Position numbers and translations under genes: made by a program
Shown here: in pieces, positions 60,395-62,229 of the stretch
Position numbering within the stretch: the first letter of the stretch is position 1
Layout: each line of letters opens with the position of its first letter
Source of the DNA: Chitinophaga pinensis
Lineage (GTDB): Bacteria; Bacteroidota; Bacteroidia; M30B66
NCBI GenBank assembly: GCA_945883545.1
Contig: CAMCXT010000015.1
Span: 1-62,229, forward strand
Reading direction: 5' to 3'
Length of the DNA stretch: 62,229 bases
The notes under the pieces: generated by a model
Told to the model about the DNA's origin: nothing
Database searches by the model: none
What the model saw: only the letters and a program-made list of their open reading frames with translations

Positions 60395-62155
60395 ATGGAG
60401 CTATCTAGAATCATCGATATTTTGCCTTACATCCGCGATAAGTATCATCGCAATGATGTGTTAAATGCCAAAATTGGCGGAAAATGGCAAAGTTGGAGCA
60501 TCGACGATATATGCGATTTGGCTGATCACATCAGCTATGGCTTGATGCATTTAGGTATTGGCCCCGACGATAAAGTCGCGATTATTTCACCCAATCGACC
60601 AGAGTGGATCTTGGCAGATTTCGGGATTGCCCAAATCGGTGCTATAAGTGTCCCAGTGTATCCAACGATGGGAGCAGCCGATACTGAGTTTATTCTCAAC
60701 GATGCAGGTGTAAAAATCGTGTTGCTTGCAGATGCAGAATTGAACGATAAAATTCAATCGATTCAATCAAAAATCCCGTCACTTTCTCGCGTTTTTTCAT
60801 TAAATGAAATTGCTGGAGTTTCACATATCAGCGAATTGATCAAACTGGGTAAAGACAATCCCCAGCCAGAAATGCTTAAAGAATACAAGGCTCGAATAAA
60901 GCCAGATGATTTGTTGACTCTGATCTACACTTCTGGAACAACAGGAACGCCTAAAGGTGTTATGCTCACGCACAATAACCTCATTTCGAATGTAACAGCT
61001 GCTCAGCTAGTTTGCCCAGTTACAAATGAACACAAAGTATTGAGCTTTCTTCCCCTTTCCCACATTTTTGAAAGGATGCTCACCTATTTGTATTTGTATG
61101 TTGGAGCCGGAATTTATTATGCCGAAAGTTTAGATACCATTGGGGAAAACCTAAAGGAGGTTCAGCCATTCGCTTTCTCTACTGTACCTAGATTACTTGA
61201 AAAGGTGTACGATAAAATCGTTGCGAAAGGAGAAGAGCTAACTGGAATCAAACGTAAATTGTTTTTCTGGGCATTGGCACTCGGGCATAAATATGAGCTA
61301 GATGGCAAAAATGGAGCTTGGTATGAGTTTCAATTAAAAATTGCCAATAAGTTGATCTTCAGCAAATGGAGAGAAGCATTAGGCGGAAATGTTGGTGTGA
61401 TCGTTTCGGGAGCAGCTGCGCTTCAACCACGATTGGCTCGCGTTTTTACAGCAGCCCAAATCAATGTTTTGGAAGGTTATGGACTAACTGAAACATCTCC
61501 CGTAATTACAGTGAATCGACTCGATAAAGGGATGCGCGGATTTGGCTCTGTTGGTCCAGCAATTAAAGATGTTGAAGTGAAAATTGCAGAAGACGGAGAG
61601 GTGCTTTGCAAAGGTCCTAACGTGATGAAAGGATATTATAAACGACCTGACGCTACAGCCGAAGTCATGAAAGACGGATGGCTTTATACCGGCGACATCG
61701 GTAAGTTTGAGAATGGATTGCTTTATATCACCGACCGCAAAAAGGAGATTTTCAAAACATCCGGTGGAAAATACATTGCTCCACAAATGATGGAAAACAA
61801 GTTCAAAGAATCTGTTTTTATTGAGCAGATCATGGTGATTGGAGAAAATCGAAAACACCCTTCTGCTTTGATAGTTCCTTCGTTTGCGGCACTAATCGTA
61901 AAATTGGAGCAAGAAGGAGTTTCCGAAAAGGATCCTTCAAGATTAGTTAACCTCCCGAGAACAATCGAAATCATTCAAACTGAGATTGATCAGCTAAACG
62001 CTGGATTTAGTAACTATGAGAGAGTGAAGAAATTCGCACTTCTTCCTGTTGAATGGTCGGTTGCAGGTACTGAACTTACACCGAAATTATCGCTCAAACG
62101 AAGAGTGATCATGGAAAAATACAGCTCAGAAATCGAAAAGATATATCAAGATTAA
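60395..62155 (+). CDS. Long-chain fatty acid CoA ligase (AMP-forming)
   Basis: A 586-residue ANL-superfamily enzyme. Motifs: the phosphate loop LIYTSGTTGTPKGVMLTHNN, LSFLPLSHIFERM, EGYGLTETSPVI, LYTGDIGKFENG and the hinge DRKKEIFKTSGGKYIAP. These resemble the FAA/long-chain synthetases of Bacteroidota (COG1022). It activates fatty acids to acyl-CoA via acyl-AMP, perhaps at the membrane. Separate from the upstream gene by 56 bases, with its own promoter candidate and a very strong terminator. Confidence 0.9.
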   Translation: MELSRIIDILPYIRDKYHRNDVLNAKIGGKWQSWSIDDICDLADHISYGLMHLGIGPDDKVAIISPNRPEWILADFGIAQIGAISVPVYPTMGAADTEFILNDAGVKIVLLADAELNDKIQSIQSKIPSLSRVFSLNEIAGVSHISELIKLGKDNPQPEMLKEYKARIKPDDLLTLIYTSGTTGTPKGVMLTHNNLISNVTAAQLVCPVTNEHKVLSFLPLSHIFERMLTYLYLYVGAGIYYAESLDTIGENLKEVQPFAFSTVPRLLEKVYDKIVAKGEELTGIKRKLFFWALALGHKYELDGKNGAWYEFQLKIANKLIFSKWREALGGNVGVIVSGAAALQPRLARVFTAAQINVLEGYGLTETSPVITVNRLDKGMRGFGSVGPAIKDVEVKIAEDGEVLCKGPNVMKGYYKRPDATAEVMKDGWLYTGDIGKFENGLLYITDRKKEIFKTSGGKYIAPQMMENKFKESVFIEQIMVIGENRKHPSALIVPSFAALIVKLEQEGVSEKDPSRLVNLPRTIEIIQTEIDQLNAGFSNYERVKKFALLPVEWSVAGTELTPKLSLKRRVIMEKYSSEIEKIYQD

Positions 62156-62168
62156 CATTCGTAAAATG

Positions 62169-62220
62169 CGAAAGGATCGGTCTACAGAACAATGTTTCTG
62201 CGGACCGATCCTTTCGTTTT
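62169..62220 (+). terminator. Terminator after the acyl-CoA ligase gene
   Basis: A 14-bp perfect stem, CGAAAGGATCGGTC (62169-62182) with GACCGATCCTTTCG (62203-62216), topped by an inner CAGAA/TTCTG helix, then TTTT. One of the longest hairpins in the window. Confidence 0.88.
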
Positions 62221-62229
62221 ATTGATAGG

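Noticed and set aside
1-62229. CRISPR arrays, insertion sequences, integrases or att sites
   Set aside because: No regularly spaced direct repeats, transposase motifs or tRNA-end duplications were seen; the tRNA-Asn is followed by its terminator, not by an integrase.

Overview
The window is a gene-dense chromosomal segment from a member of the Bacteroidota, most likely a Flavobacteriales-like marine or freshwater bacterium (inference). Pointers are two giant proteins with the gliding-associated type B C-terminal domain and one with a type A domain (type IX secretion cargo), many -7 boxes of the form TAnnTTTG, starts without clear Shine-Dalgarno sequences, OmpA/PD40 and LysM/receptor-like envelope proteins, and Bacteroidota-style ArgRS and arginine decarboxylase. 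No phage, transposon, integrase or CRISPR array was seen, and no stretch above about 300 bases lacks a gene.

Layout. 1-2.8 kb: a LolC/E-like permease (cut by the window edge) behind rbfA, a divergent MsbA-like exporter and tRNA-Asn with its terminator. 2.9-5.6 kb: a tight operon of a 2-oxoacid dehydrogenase E2, a DnaQ/ExoX-like exonuclease and an FAH-family enzyme. 5.6-12.6 kb (minus): a GT87-like membrane glycosyltransferase, an OmpA/PD40/TPR protein and a 1234-residue type IX cargo protein. 12.7-17.6 kb (minus): the operon ffh-folD-queE-glycosyltransferase. 17.7-23.7 kb: a WG-repeat protein, argS-arginase, and a divergent arginine decarboxylase with a small secreted protein. 23.8-31.1 kb: ftsK-lolA facing guaA-LysM/receptor-hemF. 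31.2-34.5 kb: a second type IX cargo protein containing a 936-base tandem duplication. 34.7-41.0 kb: a signalling cluster (FIST sensor, multi-PAS histidine kinase, single-domain response regulator, hybrid kinase). 41.1-47.1 kb: an acetyltransferase, a seven-heme TPR cytochrome, mltG, a phosphohexomutase and a SIMPL protein. 47.2-51.7 kb: trmD and rplS on the minus strand; bioB, a TPR protein, bioF and rpmH (L34, only 52 residues) on the plus strand. 51.7-55.7 kb: an alpha/beta hydrolase, a polytopic membrane protein, an SDR and AlkB. 55.8-62.2 kb: a type A cargo beta-propeller, four tiny cysteine-rich lipoproteins, a membrane thioredoxin-like protein and an acyl-CoA ligase.

Most of the segment is housekeeping (translation, SRP targeting, chromosome segregation, cofactors, purines, lipoprotein transport) interleaved with envelope and secreted proteins. 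The least explained parts are the array of four-cysteine mini-lipoproteins beside a CPFC membrane thioredoxin-fold protein (58.3-60.3 kb), the four-gene signalling cluster with no DNA-binding output, the glycosyltransferase with a shrunken phosphoglycosyltransferase tail, and a group of genes whose -7 box lies only 3-6 bases before the start codon, which suggests leaderless transcripts.
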